A stretch of 64,000 bases of DNA, from NCBI RefSeq assembly GCF_030272705.1, contig NZ_JARFYM010000003.1, forward strand, positions 248,001 through 312,000, read 5' to 3'. Numbering within the stretch: the first letter of the stretch is position 1; each line of letters starts with the position of its first letter. The notes under the pieces were generated by a model that did not search any database, was not told where the DNA came from, and saw only the letters and a program-made list of their open reading frames with translations. Position numbers and translations under genes: made by a program. This document shows, one piece after another, positions 31,566 to 42,805 of this stretch. This DNA is from Rhizobium mayense. Lineage in GTDB: Bacteria; Pseudomonadota; Alphaproteobacteria; Rhizobiales; Rhizobiaceae.

Positions 31566-32012
31566 ATGCCTCAGTTTGAAACGCACCGCCCCGTTCCGCA
31601 CTCGCCTGACCAGATGTTCGACCTCGTCGCCGACGTCGAGCGTTATCCGGAATTCCTGCCTCTTTGCGAGGCGCTGACTGTCCGCAATCGCAAGGAACGT
31701 GACGGCAAGATATTGTTGGTTGCCGACATGACCGTCGGCTACAAGGCGATCCGCGAAACCTTTACGACGCAGGTGCTGCTCAACAAGCTGGAGCGGGCCA
31801 TCGATGTGAAGTATATCGACGGGCCATTCAAATATCTCGACAATCGTTGGCGCTTCACGCCGTCGGAAAACGGCGGCTGCAGCATTGATTTCTTCATCGA
31901 CTACGAATTCAAGAGTCGCATCCTCGGCGCCCTGATGGGGTCGATGTTCGATCGTGCTTTCCGTATGTTCACGGACGCCTTCGAGACACGCGCGAAGAAG
32001 ATCTACGCCTGA
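31566..32012 (+). CDS. COQ10/RatA-like START-domain protein
   Basis: Protein of 148 aa of the SRPBCC (polyketide-cyclase/START) fold: FETHRPVPHSPDQMFDLVADVERYPEFLPLCEAL at the N-terminus, DGPFKYLDNRWRF in the middle, and the C-terminal helix GALMGSMFDRAFRMFTDAFETRAKKIY. Relatives are mitochondrial COQ10, a ubiquinone-binding chaperone, and bacterial RatA, reported to interfere with 70S assembly; in alphaproteobacteria the coenzyme Q role is the more plausible inference. The ATG at 31566 is used; a TTG occurs 9 bases upstream. Confidence 0.85.
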   Translation: MPQFETHRPVPHSPDQMFDLVADVERYPEFLPLCEALTVRNRKERDGKILLVADMTVGYKAIRETFTTQVLLNKLERAIDVKYIDGPFKYLDNRWRFTPSENGGCSIDFFIDYEFKSRILGALMGSMFDRAFRMFTDAFETRAKKIYA

Positions 32013-32026
32013 AGCGGGAGTAGGCG

Positions 32027-32524
32027 TTACTCGCCGAGAGTGATCAGCATTTCCAATGCAGTCTTCAAAGTGGCGAGCCGAACCTTGTCGCGGCCAATAT
32101 CGCCATAGCGCATTTCATGATGGATGAGTGCGCCACTACGCGCCTTGGCGGCGAGGTGGACCAGCCCGACGGGCTTTTCCGCAGAGCCGCCACCGGGTCC
32201 GGCAACACCGGTGACTGCAACGGCAAAGTCGGCCCGGGAGCGGAAAAGGGCGCCGTGCACCATCTGCAGTGCCGTCTCTTTCGAAACGGCACCGAACTGC
32301 ACGAGCGTCTGCTCCTGAACACCCAGCATCTCCATCTTCGCCGTATTCGTATAGGTGACGAAGCCGCGGTCGACCACCGCCGATGAGCCGGGAATTTCCG
32401 TCAAGGCGCCCACGATCAGTCCCCCGGTGCAGGATTCCGCCGTGGCGACCATCCAGCCCTTCGCTGTGAAATCGGTGATAATGCCGCGGGCGAGAGCCAG
32501 AATATCGTCGGGGAAATGGGTCAT
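32027..32524 (-). CDS. CinA C-terminal-domain protein (nicotinamide-nucleotide amidohydrolase-like)
   Basis: Protein of 165 aa consisting only of the CinA-C (PncC-like) domain that deamidates NMN in NAD recycling. Family motifs: [29 protein letters not shown] and [22 protein letters not shown]. The N-terminal MoCF-like domain of full CinA is absent, as is usual for this rhizobial type. The ATG overlaps the ispDF stop (ATGA at 32521-32524), so it is coupled to ispDF. Confidence 0.9.
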   Translation of the reverse strand: MTHFPDDILALARGIITDFTAKGWMVATAESCTGGLIVGALTEIPGSSAVVDRGFVTYTNTAKMEMLGVQEQTLVQFGAVSKETALQMVHGALFRSRADFAVAVTGVAGPGGGSAEKPVGLVHLAAKARSGALIHHEMRYGDIGRDKVRLATLKTALEMLITLGE

Positions 32525-33741
32525 GCCTTGCCTCCACGATAAACGACCGTGGCCGTGGCGATGGCCGCAATGCCCTCGCGGCGTCCGACGAAGCCGATCT
32601 TTTCGTTGGTGGTCGCCTTCACCGAGCAGCGCTCGAGGCTGATTCCCAGGAACTCCGAGAGTTTGGCGCGCATCGCCTCGCGGTGCGGCCCGACCTTCGG
32701 AGCTTCGGCGATCAGCGAGACATCGGCATTCATGATCGTGCCGCCGTGATCGCGGACGATCTTCGCCGCATGTTCGATGAAGATGCGGGAGGGTGCGCCC
32801 TTCCATTGCGGATCGGAGGGCGGAAAGTGGTCGCCTATATCGCCGGCGCCGCAGGTGGCGAGCAGGGCGTCCGTCAGCGCATGCAGGGCGACATCGGCGT
32901 CGGAATGGCCCTTCAGCTTCTGGTCATGCGGGATGAAGACGCCGCACAGCGTCACGCCATCGCCCGGTTCGAGCTGGTGGACATCATAGCCGTTGCCAGT
33001 GCGAACGTCCGGCAGGAGGCCGGCGGAAAGCTTTTCATCGGCCATGGCGATATCCCTTTTGACCGTCAATTTAACATTGTCCGAGCTGCCGGCAACCAGC
33101 GTCACCGGCAGGCTGCGCCATTCGGCGATCGCCGCATCGTCGGTGAAATCCGTCTTATTCTCGGCTGCGGCTTTTTCATGCGCCGCCAGGATATCGGCGA
33201 ATCGGAAGGATTGCGGTGTCTGCGCGGCGTAGAGCCCGGCACGGGATACGGTTTCCGTCACCTGTGCATCAGCACCCGCCCGTTTCAGCGTATCCGTCAC
33301 CGGCATGGCGGGCAGCACAGCAGGTGCGCCGGCGGCCAGAGCTGCGGCGACGCGATCGAGCAGTGCATGGTCGCAGAAGGGGCGCACGGCATCATGGATC
33401 ATGACATGCGTGACGCCGGAATTTTCCAGTTGCCGCAGCCCGGCAAGCACCGATTGCTGGCGGGAAGCACCGCCGAAGGCAATTCCGACCTCAGGTGATT
33501 CGGCAAGCTGTTGCAGCGCGGCCTGGAGCAGAGTTTCGTCGTCGCGGTGGATGACGATCACGATCTTTGCCGCCTGCGGCCATGTCACGAATTTTTCAAG
33601 CGTATGCGCAATAACCGACCGGCCGCCGATCGGGCGATACTGCTTCGGGCCTTCCTCGGGCGATCCCGCCCGCTCGCCACGCCCGGCAGCAACGATCACG
33701 ATTCCGACCGACATCGGTTGCATTGAGTGCATTTGCGTCAT
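32521..33741 (-). CDS. ispDF: Bifunctional IspD/IspF enzyme of the MEP isoprenoid pathway
   Basis: Protein of 406 aa that fuses two non-consecutive MEP-pathway enzymes. Residues about 10-235 are the IspD cytidylyltransferase ([47 protein letters not shown]). Residues about 245-406 are IspF, the 2-C-methyl-D-erythritol 2,4-cyclodiphosphate synthase ([46 protein letters not shown]). The fusion is typical of alphaproteobacteria. An internal Met start (MQPMSVGIV) is an alternative. It supplies precursors for undecaprenyl-PP and ubiquinone. Confidence 0.97.
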   Translation of the reverse strand: MTQMHSMQPMSVGIVIVAAGRGERAGSPEEGPKQYRPIGGRSVIAHTLEKFVTWPQAAKIVIVIHRDDETLLQAALQQLAESPEVGIAFGGASRQQSVLAGLRQLENSGVTHVMIHDAVRPFCDHALLDRVAAALAAGAPAVLPAMPVTDTLKRAGADAQVTETVSRAGLYAAQTPQSFRFADILAAHEKAAAENKTDFTDDAAIAEWRSLPVTLVAGSSDNVKLTVKRDIAMADEKLSAGLLPDVRTGNGYDVHQLEPGDGVTLCGVFIPHDQKLKGHSDADVALHALTDALLATCGAGDIGDHFPPSDPQWKGAPSRIFIEHAAKIVRDHGGTIMNADVSLIAEAPKVGPHREAMRAKLSEFLGISLERCSVKATTNEKIGFVGRREGIAAIATATVVYRGGKA

Positions 33742-33772
33742 AAACCCCCAGGGATGAAAGGCTTTCGCTGAA

Positions 33773-33817
33773 GCATGACCTCCAAAAGTGTAGAACAGGT
33801 TTTGGACCGGATCATGC
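33773..33817. repeat. Palindromic intergenic element before dusB
   Basis: GCATGA at 33773 and TCATGC at 33817 bracket a segment with TCCAAAA... and ...TTTTGGA also complementary, forming an imperfect hairpin of about 45 bases with AGTGTAGAACAGG in the loop. This form of element is widespread between rhizobial genes. It lies in the 219-base ispDF/dusB gap. Confidence 0.6.
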
Positions 33818-33960
33818 CAAGCAGATCGCCACGCGGGATCTCGCTCCAGCAGGGTCTATCGCCTCGAATGGGCATTTTCCAGCATTTGCCCGAAAAATAT
33901 CGGTATTCTCCGAAACCTCTTGGCAAGCCTCGCAAGACTGTCTAAAAATAGTGCAGATAT

Positions 33961-34989
33961 ATGGTGTGCCTGAAAGATAATCATTTGTTTTTGTCCGAGC
34001 TTGCAGCCCCATTTTCCATCGGCCCAGTGCCTATCCGCAATCGCGTGATCCTCGCGCCGATGTCTGGCGTCACTGATTTGCCCTTCCGGCAGCTCGCCCT
34101 GCGCTATGGGGCTGGCCTGGTCGTAACCGAAATGGTCGCCAGCCGCGAATTGGTGCAGGACACGGTCGAATCCTGGGCGCGGCTGAGAAGCGCCGGGCTG
34201 AAGCCGCATATGGTGCAACTGGCCGGTCGCGAGGCGCACTGGATGGCCGAGGCGGCGAAGATCGCCGCTGATAATGGCGCTGATATCATCGACATCAATA
34301 TGGGTTGCCCGGCCAAGAAGGTCATCGGCGGCTATTCCGGTTCGGCGCTGATGCGCGATCCGGATCATGCGCTGAGCCTGATCGAGGCGACGGTCAAGGC
34401 GGTCGATATTCCGGTAACGCTGAAGATGCGGCTCGGCTGGGACGAAAATTCCATCAACGCGCCGCACATCGCCCGCCGCGCCGAGGAAGGCGGGATTCAG
34501 CTCGTGACCATCCACGGCCGCACGCGCATGCAATTCTACGAGGGCAGGGCGGATTGGGACGCGATCCGCGCCGTTCGTGATGTCGTCTCCATTCCGCTGG
34601 TCGCCAATGGCGATGTCGATACGCCCGAGGACGCGCGGGAGATACTCCGCCGTTCCGGCGCCGATGCCGTCATGGTCGGTCGCGGCTGCCAGGGGTGGCC
34701 ATGGCATGCCGGCGTGCTTGCCGGCCACAGCGAACCGGATCGCAGTGAGGTAGCCGATATCGCCCTTGAGCATTATCAGATGATGCTGGCGTTCTACGGC
34801 GAAGCCGTTGGCATTCGCCATGCCCGCAAACATCTCGGCTGGTATCTGGACCGTTACGCTCCCACCATAACAGGCGCGGAAAAGGCAGGGATCATGATTT
34901 CGAAAGACAGCCGCGACGTGGCGGCATTGTTCCATGCGGCCCTGCGGACCGGGTCCGATCTCGCCCAAGGCGCCCAGGAGGCCGCATGA
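33961..34989 (+). CDS. dusB: tRNA-dihydrouridine synthase (NifR3 type)
   Basis: FMN-dependent reduction of uridines in the tRNA D-loop. The product is 342 aa. Family blocks: [53 protein letters not shown] with the catalytic Cys, [18 protein letters not shown] and [11 protein letters not shown]...[10 protein letters not shown]. In rhizobia this gene is the first of the nifR3-ntrB-ntrC operon; here its stop overlaps ntrB by 4 bases, showing the coupling. Confidence 0.96.
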   Translation: MVCLKDNHLFLSELAAPFSIGPVPIRNRVILAPMSGVTDLPFRQLALRYGAGLVVTEMVASRELVQDTVESWARLRSAGLKPHMVQLAGREAHWMAEAAKIAADNGADIIDINMGCPAKKVIGGYSGSALMRDPDHALSLIEATVKAVDIPVTLKMRLGWDENSINAPHIARRAEEGGIQLVTIHGRTRMQFYEGRADWDAIRAVRDVVSIPLVANGDVDTPEDAREILRRSGADAVMVGRGCQGWPWHAGVLAGHSEPDRSEVADIALEHYQMMLAFYGEAVGIRHARKHLGWYLDRYAPTITGAEKAGIMISKDSRDVAALFHAALRTGSDLAQGAQEAA

Positions 34990-36136
34990 GTTCCAAATCC
35001 GATTCCGGAGCGGCGGATAACATGGGCAGCGTGGCCATGGCCGTTCTCAACGCGATCCAGAACCCGGTCGTCATGGTCGACGAGGCAGGCCTGATCGCTT
35101 TTGCCAACTGGGAGGCCGAAGCCTTCTTCGGCGCCAGCGCCTCGCATCTGGCGCGCCATGAAATTTCCACCTTCATTCCCTTCGGCAGTCCGTTGCTGGC
35201 GCTAATCGACCAGGTGCGCGAACGCCGCGGCCCGGTCAACGAATACCGTGTCGATCTCAGCTCGCCGCGCCTCGGCCAGGATAAGCTGGTGGATATCTAC
35301 GTCGCGCCTGTTTCGAGCGAGCCCGGCTCTGTGGTGATCGTTTTCCAGGAACGGTCCATGGCCGACAAGATCGATCGGCAATTGACGCATCGCGCCGCCG
35401 CCCGCTCGGTGACCGGCCTTGCTTCGATGCTGGCGCATGAGATCAAGAATCCGCTTTCCGGCATCCGCGGTGCAGCCCAATTGCTCGAACAATCGGTTGG
35501 GGATGACGATCGCGGGCTGACGCGCCTCATCTGCGACGAGACCGACCGCATCGTCTCGTTGGTCGACCGCATGGAGGTCTTTTCCGACGAGCGTCCGATC
35601 GACCGTGTGCCGGTCAATATCCATTCCGTCCTCGATCATGTGAAGGCGGTCGCCAAGGCGGGTTTTGCACGCAATATCAAGGTCACCGAGAACTACGACC
35701 CGTCGCTGCCGGCGGTATATGCGAACAGAGACCAGCTCGTGCAGATTTTCCTTAATCTGGTAAAGAACGCTGCCGAAGCCATCGGTGATCGGTCGGATGG
35801 CGAGATCATGCTGACGACCGCCTATCGCCCGGGTATCCGCCTTTCCGTCGCCGGTACGCGCGAGAAGATCTCGTTGCCGCTTGAGTTCTGTGTGATCGAC
35901 AACGGTCCGGGCGTGCCCGCCGACCTCTTGCCGCATCTTTTCGACCCGTTCATCACCACGAAGACGAACGGTACCGGTCTCGGTCTGGCGCTGGTCGCCA
36001 AGATCATCGGTGACCATGGTGGCATCGTCGAATGCGACAGCCAGAACCATCGCACCACTTTCCGCGTCCTGATGCCTGCCTCCAAAGGCACCACACTTGA
36101 AGACGCTCCTCTTCCGAACTCTACAGGGACTACTCG

Positions 36137-36140
<4 letters not shown>
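34986..36140 (+). CDS. ntrB: Nitrogen regulation sensor kinase NtrB
   Basis: Soluble histidine kinase of 384 aa that phosphorylates NtrC under nitrogen limitation and is controlled by PII. An N-terminal PAS domain (about residues 20-125: [24 protein letters not shown]) is followed by the H-box [22 protein letters not shown] (His151), then the N-box [13 protein letters not shown] and G-boxes [22 protein letters not shown] and [18 protein letters not shown]. No membrane helix. Start overlaps dusB and stop overlaps ntrC. Confidence 0.97.
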
Positions 36141-37588
<1,448 letters not shown>

Positions 37589-37873
37589 CAATGTGATCGG
37601 ATGCGTTGCATTTTCGCCACAATGCGTTGCTTAAAGGTCACGCAGCCGGTTCACGGTTTTTGCGGTGGCGATTCGTCGAGTGCGTTACTGCGCAAGGGGA
37701 AATTGTTCAAAAATTTCAGATCATTGCTCAAGTGATTTGAAGCGTAGGTTTTGCGTCCGCGCGAAGCCGGATGACGGTTCCAGCCTTTGCCAGTCGCTCG
37801 TGCCGCCGCCAAAACAGTGCTGATGCAATTTGGCCAAGGCGCCGACCGTCGCCTGTGCCCGGAGAGATTGGGA

Positions 37874-40147
37874 ATGAAGCAGGACGCGGTGTCGCCAGCG
37901 GCGAGCGACGAGGCGGTTGTCAAGGTGACGGACCGCCGTGCATCCTTCGCCCTTCCCGGCCTGATCTTGGCCGGCGGCGCGCTGCTGTGCGCGATTGCTA
38001 CGCTTCTCCTGCTGCTGGGGTTGACGCCGATTGCCCCTACGTCATCCGTCGTCTTCACCTCGGTCGTGATCAACAGTCTGTTCGTTCTAGGGCTGATTGC
38101 CCTGATCGCGCGTGAAGTTGCGCGGCTTCTGAAAGCGCGCAGCCGTGGCCGCGCGGCGGCGCGCCTGCATATCCGCATCGTCGTTCTCTTTTCCATCGTC
38201 GCGATCACGCCCGCGATCCTCGTGGCGATCGTCGCGAGTTTGACGCTGAATGTCGGCCTTGATCGCTGGTTTGCGCTGCGCACGCAGCAGATCATCAGTT
38301 CCTCGCAGAATGTGGCGCAAGCCTATCTGATGGAGAACGCCAGCTATCTGCAGGGCCAGACCGTTTCCATGGCGAACGACCTGGAGCGTAACCGCACGCT
38401 CTACAGTCTCGATCGCACCGGTTTTGCCGATCTGATGACCCGGCAGGCCAAGGGCCGCGGTTTGCTTGGCGCTTTCCTGGTGCGCCCTGACGGCACTGCG
38501 ATTATTCAGGCCGACATCAAGACCGAGCGTCCCTTGCCGGCCATACCAAAGGACGCGCTCGCCGCCTCGGCCGATGGCCAGCCGACGCTGATACCGCCTG
38601 GCGTCACCAACCTCGTCGGTGCGGTCATCAAGCTGGACGAGATTCCCGGCGCTTTTCTCTACACGGTCCGAGCCGTCGATCCGCGCGTCATGAATGCCAT
38701 GCGCATGGTCGAAGACAACACGGCTGAATACAAGGCGATGGAAGAGGGGCGCATGTCCCTGCAGATTGCCTTTGCCGTGCTTTACATCGGCTTTGCGCTG
38801 ATCGTGCTTCTTGCAGCGATCTGGACGGCGATCGCAGTTGCCGATCGCATCGTTCGGCCGATCCGGCTTTTGATCAGCGCCGCCGACAATGTCGCATCGG
38901 GCAACATGAATGTGCTGGTGCCGGTGCGCGCCGCCGATGGTGACGTTGGCAGCCTGTCGCGCACCTTCAACAAGATGATCTCCGAGATACGCACGCAGCG
39001 CGACGAGATCCTCGAAGCCAAGGACGAGGTGGATGATCGCCGCCGCTTCATCGAAGCAGTGCTTGCCGGCGTGACCGCAGCCGTGATCGGCGTTGAACAT
39101 GACCGGCGGATCACCATCGCCAACACATCTGCCGAAGAGCTGTTGACCCTGAAGAGCGACGAGCTTGTCGGCAAGAACCTGGCTGACATCGCGCCTGAGG
39201 TCGATCAGGTCGTTACCGAAGCGACGACACGGCATCGCAGCGATTTCCGCAAGCAGATCAGCCTGGTGCGTGGCGGCACCGTGCGCACGCTGAGTGTCCA
39301 GGTGACGCGAGAAGAATCGCGCGACTCGAACGAATCCTACGTCATCACGCTCGACGACATTACCGATCTGGTCATCGCTCAGCGCTCGACTGCCTGGGCC
39401 GACGTCGCTCGACGCATCGCGCATGAGATCAAGAACCCGCTGACGCCGATCCAGCTTTCCGCCGAGCGTATTCGCCGTCGATTCGGCAAGAATATCGCCG
39501 AAGCCGACCGCCCCGTCTTTGATCAGTGCACCGACACGATCATCCGCCAGGTCGGCGATATTGGCCGCATGGTCGATGAGTTCTCCTCCTTTGCCCGCAT
39601 GCCGAAGCCGACAATGGAACCGAGCGACCTGCGCGATATCCTGCGTGATGCGGTGTTCCTGCGGGAAATGGGCAACAACCACGTCAAGTTCGAGCGCGAA
39701 CTCGGCGATGAACCGCTGGAGGGCATGTTTGACACACGTATGCTCGGCCAGGCCTTCGGCAATCTCATCAAGAATGCTGTCGAGGCGATCGAGGGCGTGC
39801 CGAGCGGCGAGACCCGTGAGGAGCCGAAAGTCCTTGTCCGCTCGTTCCTCGACGCCGAACGCGACCGCTTTACGGTTGATGTCATCGACAACGGCCGCGG
39901 CCTGCCGGTCGAGAACCGGCACAGCATTCTCGAACCCTACATGACGATGCGCGAGAAGGGCACCGGCCTCGGACTCGCGATCGTCAAGAAGATCATTGAA
40001 GACCATGGGGGGCAGCTTGAGCTGCATGATGCCCCCGCCGATTTCGACCAGGGCAGGGGTGCCATGATCCGTGTGCATTTGCCGCGCCGTGAGCAGGCCG
40101 CCGTCGCCCAGCCAGCAAGTGACAAGGAAAGCGTATATGGCATCTGA
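37874..40147 (+). CDS. ntrY: Nitrogen regulation sensor kinase NtrY
   Basis: Membrane-bound histidine kinase of 757 aa. Two membrane helices near residues 20-85 and one near 105-130 precede a periplasmic sensor region, then a further helix (LQIAFAVLYIGFALIVLLAAIWTAIAVADRI) and a HAMP domain. A PAS domain (about 400-480) and kinase core follow: H-box [26 protein letters not shown] (His517), N-box GNLIKNAVEAIEG, G-boxes DNGRGLPVENRHSILEPYMT and GTGLGLAIVKKIIEDHGG. The ATG at 37874 follows a GGAGAG site; the frame is open 29 codons further upstream. Stop overlaps ntrX by 11 bases. Confidence 0.96.
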   Translation: MKQDAVSPAASDEAVVKVTDRRASFALPGLILAGGALLCAIATLLLLLGLTPIAPTSSVVFTSVVINSLFVLGLIALIAREVARLLKARSRGRAAARLHIRIVVLFSIVAITPAILVAIVASLTLNVGLDRWFALRTQQIISSSQNVAQAYLMENASYLQGQTVSMANDLERNRTLYSLDRTGFADLMTRQAKGRGLLGAFLVRPDGTAIIQADIKTERPLPAIPKDALAASADGQPTLIPPGVTNLVGAVIKLDEIPGAFLYTVRAVDPRVMNAMRMVEDNTAEYKAMEEGRMSLQIAFAVLYIGFALIVLLAAIWTAIAVADRIVRPIRLLISAADNVASGNMNVLVPVRAADGDVGSLSRTFNKMISEIRTQRDEILEAKDEVDDRRRFIEAVLAGVTAAVIGVEHDRRITIANTSAEELLTLKSDELVGKNLADIAPEVDQVVTEATTRHRSDFRKQISLVRGGTVRTLSVQVTREESRDSNESYVITLDDITDLVIAQRSTAWADVARRIAHEIKNPLTPIQLSAERIRRRFGKNIAEADRPVFDQCTDTIIRQVGDIGRMVDEFSSFARMPKPTMEPSDLRDILRDAVFLREMGNNHVKFERELGDEPLEGMFDTRMLGQAFGNLIKNAVEAIEGVPSGETREEPKVLVRSFLDAERDRFTVDVIDNGRGLPVENRHSILEPYMTMREKGTGLGLAIVKKIIEDHGGQLELHDAPADFDQGRGAMIRVHLPRREQAAVAQPASDKESVYGI

Positions 40148-41501
40148 TATTCTCGTGGTGGATGACGAGGAAGACATTCGCGAAATCGTTTCGGGAATTC
40201 TTTCGGATGAGGGGCATGAGACTCGTACCGCGTTTGACAGCGATAGCGCTCTGGCAGCGATCTCCGATCGAGCGCCGCGGCTGATCTTCCTGGATATCTG
40301 GATGCAGGGCAGCAAGCTCGACGGCCTGTCGCTGCTGGACGAGATCAAGGCGCGCCACCCGGAATTGCCTGTCGTGATGATCTCCGGTCACGGCAATATC
40401 GAAACCGCGGTCTCCGCCATCAAACGCGGCGCGTTCGATTTCATCGAGAAACCGTTCAAGGCTGATCGGCTGATCCTGATCGCCGAACGCGCGTTGGAAA
40501 ATTCCAAGCTGAAGCGCGAGGTTTCGGAGCTTAAGCGCCGCACGGGCGATGCCGTCGAACTGATCGGCACGTCGGTCGCCGTCTCGCAGCTTCGCCAGAC
40601 CATCGACAAGGTCTCGCCCACCAACAGTCGCGTGATGATCTTTGGCCCGTCCGGCTCCGGCAAGGAGCTCGTGGCCCGCATGATCCACAAGAAGTCGACA
40701 CGGGCCAACGGTCCATTCGTCGCGCTGAACGCCGCGACGATCACGCCCGAACGGATGGAAATTGCCCTATTCGGCACCGAGGGATCGCCAGGTCAGGCAC
40801 GCAAGATCGGCGCGCTGGAAGAGGCGCATCGCGGCATTCTCTATCTCGATGAAGTCGGTGAAATGCCGCGCGAGACGCAGAACAAGATCCTGCGCGTGCT
40901 GGTCGATCAGCAGTTCGAGCGCGTCGGCGGCTCGAAGCGGGTGAAGGTCGATGTGCGGATCATATCGTCCACGGCATACAATCTGGAAAGCCGGATTGCT
41001 GAAAGCCTGTTCCGCGAGGATCTCTACCACCGTCTTGCCGTGGTGCCTGTACGCGTGCCGGCTCTTGCTGAACGGCGCGAGGATATCCCTTTTCTCGTAG
41101 ACCAACTGATGCGGCAGATTTCCGAGCAGGCCGGCATCCGCTCGCGACGGATCGGCGACGACGCCATGGCCGTGCTGCAGGCGCATGATTGGCCGGGCAA
41201 TATCCGCCAGCTTCGCAACAATATCGAGCGTGTGATGATCCTGGCGCGTACGGATGGCCCGGAGACGCCGATCACGGCGGAGATGCTGCCGACTGACCTC
41301 GGCGACATGCTGCCGAAGGTTTCAGCCAAGAACGACTATCACATCATGACCTTGCCGCTGCGCGAAGCCCGCGAGATGTTCGAGCGCGACTATCTGATCG
41401 CGCAGATCAACCGCTTCGGCGGGAATATTTCGCGTACGGCCGAGTTCGTCGGCATGGAGCGCTCGGCGCTGCACCGCAAGCTGAAATCGCTCGGCGTCTG
41501 A
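40137..41501 (+). CDS. ntrX: NtrX response regulator
   Basis: Partner of NtrY, 454 aa. Receiver domain with phospho-acceptor Asp53 (IFLDIWMQG), AAA+ domain with Walker A GPSGSGKE and Walker B GGILYLDEVGEMP-like (RGILYLDEVGEMP), and a C-terminal Fis-type HTH (GGNISRTAEFVGMERSALHRKLKSLGV). The sigma-54 contact loop GAFTGA seen in the neighbouring NtrC is missing: the equivalent region reads LFGTEGSPGQARKIGALEEA. This agrees with alphaproteobacterial NtrX proteins that do not act as classic sigma-54 activators. ATG 40137 gives an 11-base overlap with ntrY. Confidence 0.96.
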   Translation: MASDILVVDDEEDIREIVSGILSDEGHETRTAFDSDSALAAISDRAPRLIFLDIWMQGSKLDGLSLLDEIKARHPELPVVMISGHGNIETAVSAIKRGAFDFIEKPFKADRLILIAERALENSKLKREVSELKRRTGDAVELIGTSVAVSQLRQTIDKVSPTNSRVMIFGPSGSGKELVARMIHKKSTRANGPFVALNAATITPERMEIALFGTEGSPGQARKIGALEEAHRGILYLDEVGEMPRETQNKILRVLVDQQFERVGGSKRVKVDVRIISSTAYNLESRIAESLFREDLYHRLAVVPVRVPALAERREDIPFLVDQLMRQISEQAGIRSRRIGDDAMAVLQAHDWPGNIRQLRNNIERVMILARTDGPETPITAEMLPTDLGDMLPKVSAKNDYHIMTLPLREAREMFERDYLIAQINRFGGNISRTAEFVGMERSALHRKLKSLGV

Positions 41502-41575
41502 AGCCAGTTGCGTGGCAGATCAGAACTGCCACGCAACTCTCTCATATTCTTATAAAATTCTGATCAGGATTTGCC

Positions 41576-42439
41576 ATGCCGAGAATAGCTTATGTGAATG
41601 GTCGTTATGTCAACCACAGCGACGCAATGGTTCATGTGGAGGATCGCGGCTACCAGTTCGCTGATGGTGTCTACGAAGTCTGCGAGGTTCGTCACGGCTT
41701 GATCGTTGATCTCACCCGCCATCTCGACCGTCTCAACCGCTCGCTCGGAGAGCTGCGCATTGCCTGGCCGATGAGCCGCGCGGCGCTCATCCACGTGATT
41801 CGCGAAACCCTGCGCCGCAATCATGTCCGCAATGGACTGTTCTATCTGCAGGTGACCCGCGGCGTCGCGCGCCGTGATCATGTCTTCCCGCCGGCGGGAA
41901 CGCCATCCTCGATCGTCGTCACCGCCAAGAGCACCGATCAGTCTGTCATCGCCAAGAAAAATGCCAATGGCATCAAGGCCATTACCGTGCGCGACAATCG
42001 CTGGGATCGGGTCGATATCAAGTCGGTCGGGCTTTTGTCGAACGCCCTGGTTCGCCAGCAGGCCAAGGAAGCCGGCGCACAGGAGGCGATCTATATCGAC
42101 CATAACGGCATGGTGAAGGAAGGCGCCGCGACCAACGTCTGGATCGTCGATTCTGATGGCAACCTCGTCACGCGACCGGCCGAGCATGGCATTCTGCGCG
42201 GCATCACGCGGACGACGCTGATCGACGTTGCCGCGAAATTAGAGCTTCCCATCGTCGAGCGCTTCTTCTCCGTCGAGGAGATGATGGCCGCGCGCGAAGT
42301 GTTCATCACGGCAGCCACAAGTATTTGTTTTCCTGTGGTTGCCATCGATGGTGAGGCAATCGCCAATGGCCATCCTGGAAGCGTTTCGCAGAAAATTCGT
42401 GAAGCCTTTTTCGACGTTGCGGAAAAGACTGCGATTTGA
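41576..42439 (+). CDS. dat: D-amino-acid aminotransferase
   Basis: Fold-type IV PLP enzyme, 287 aa, that interconverts D-alanine and D-glutamate. N-terminal YVNGRYVNHSDAMVHVEDRGYQFADGVYEV; catalytic Lys149 in RVDIKSVGLLSNALVRQQA (the D-AAT form of the motif, compared with the branched-chain enzyme); PLP-phosphate region EGAATNVWIVDSDG. Its usual neighbours in rhizobia are ntrX upstream and hfq downstream. It lies about 75 bases after ntrX, so joint transcription is possible. Confidence 0.92.
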   Translation: MPRIAYVNGRYVNHSDAMVHVEDRGYQFADGVYEVCEVRHGLIVDLTRHLDRLNRSLGELRIAWPMSRAALIHVIRETLRRNHVRNGLFYLQVTRGVARRDHVFPPAGTPSSIVVTAKSTDQSVIAKKNANGIKAITVRDNRWDRVDIKSVGLLSNALVRQQAKEAGAQEAIYIDHNGMVKEGAATNVWIVDSDGNLVTRPAEHGILRGITRTTLIDVAAKLELPIVERFFSVEEMMAAREVFITAATSICFPVVAIDGEAIANGHPGSVSQKIREAFFDVAEKTAI

Positions 42440-42547
42440 TACCTACAATCGCTGGGGAGGAGAGAGTGAGGATATCTCCTATCCGGGGTCTCAGTATATC
42501 TTGATATTTCACCGGCTTAGGCTGGCAAAAAAGAAAGAAGCGGCGCG

Positions 42548-42790
42548 ATGGCGGAACGTTCTCAGAACTTGCAGGACCTATTTCTCAATACAGTTCGCAA
42601 ACAAAAGATTTCACTCACGATCTTTTTGATTAACGGCGTAAAGCTTACGGGCGTTGTTACGTCCTTCGACAATTTCTGCGTCCTGCTGCGCCGAGACGGC
42701 CATTCGCAGCTCGTCTACAAGCATGCGATCTCGACGATCATGCCTGGTCAGCCGATGCAGATGTTCGAGAGCGAAGAAGTCGCATCCTAA
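42548..42790 (+). CDS. hfq: RNA chaperone Hfq
   Basis: Hexameric Sm-like RNA chaperone that pairs small RNAs with mRNAs; in rhizobia it is required for normal NifA and nitrogen-regulated gene expression. The product is 80 aa. Sm1 motif [44 protein letters not shown] and Sm2 motif [16 protein letters not shown] are complete. The C-terminal tail is short, as in other alphaproteobacteria. AAAGAAAGAAG precedes the ATG. It is followed immediately by hflX in the same reading frame, separated only by its TAA stop. Confidence 0.98.
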   Translation: MAERSQNLQDLFLNTVRKQKISLTIFLINGVKLTGVVTSFDNFCVLLRRDGHSQLVYKHAISTIMPGQPMQMFESEEVAS

Positions 42791-42805
42791 CTAGGATTTG
42801 CCGCT

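Noticed and set aside
38087-40348. 753-codon antisense frame over ntrY/ntrX
   Set aside because: Shadow frame; length reflects GC-rich codon usage, not coding.
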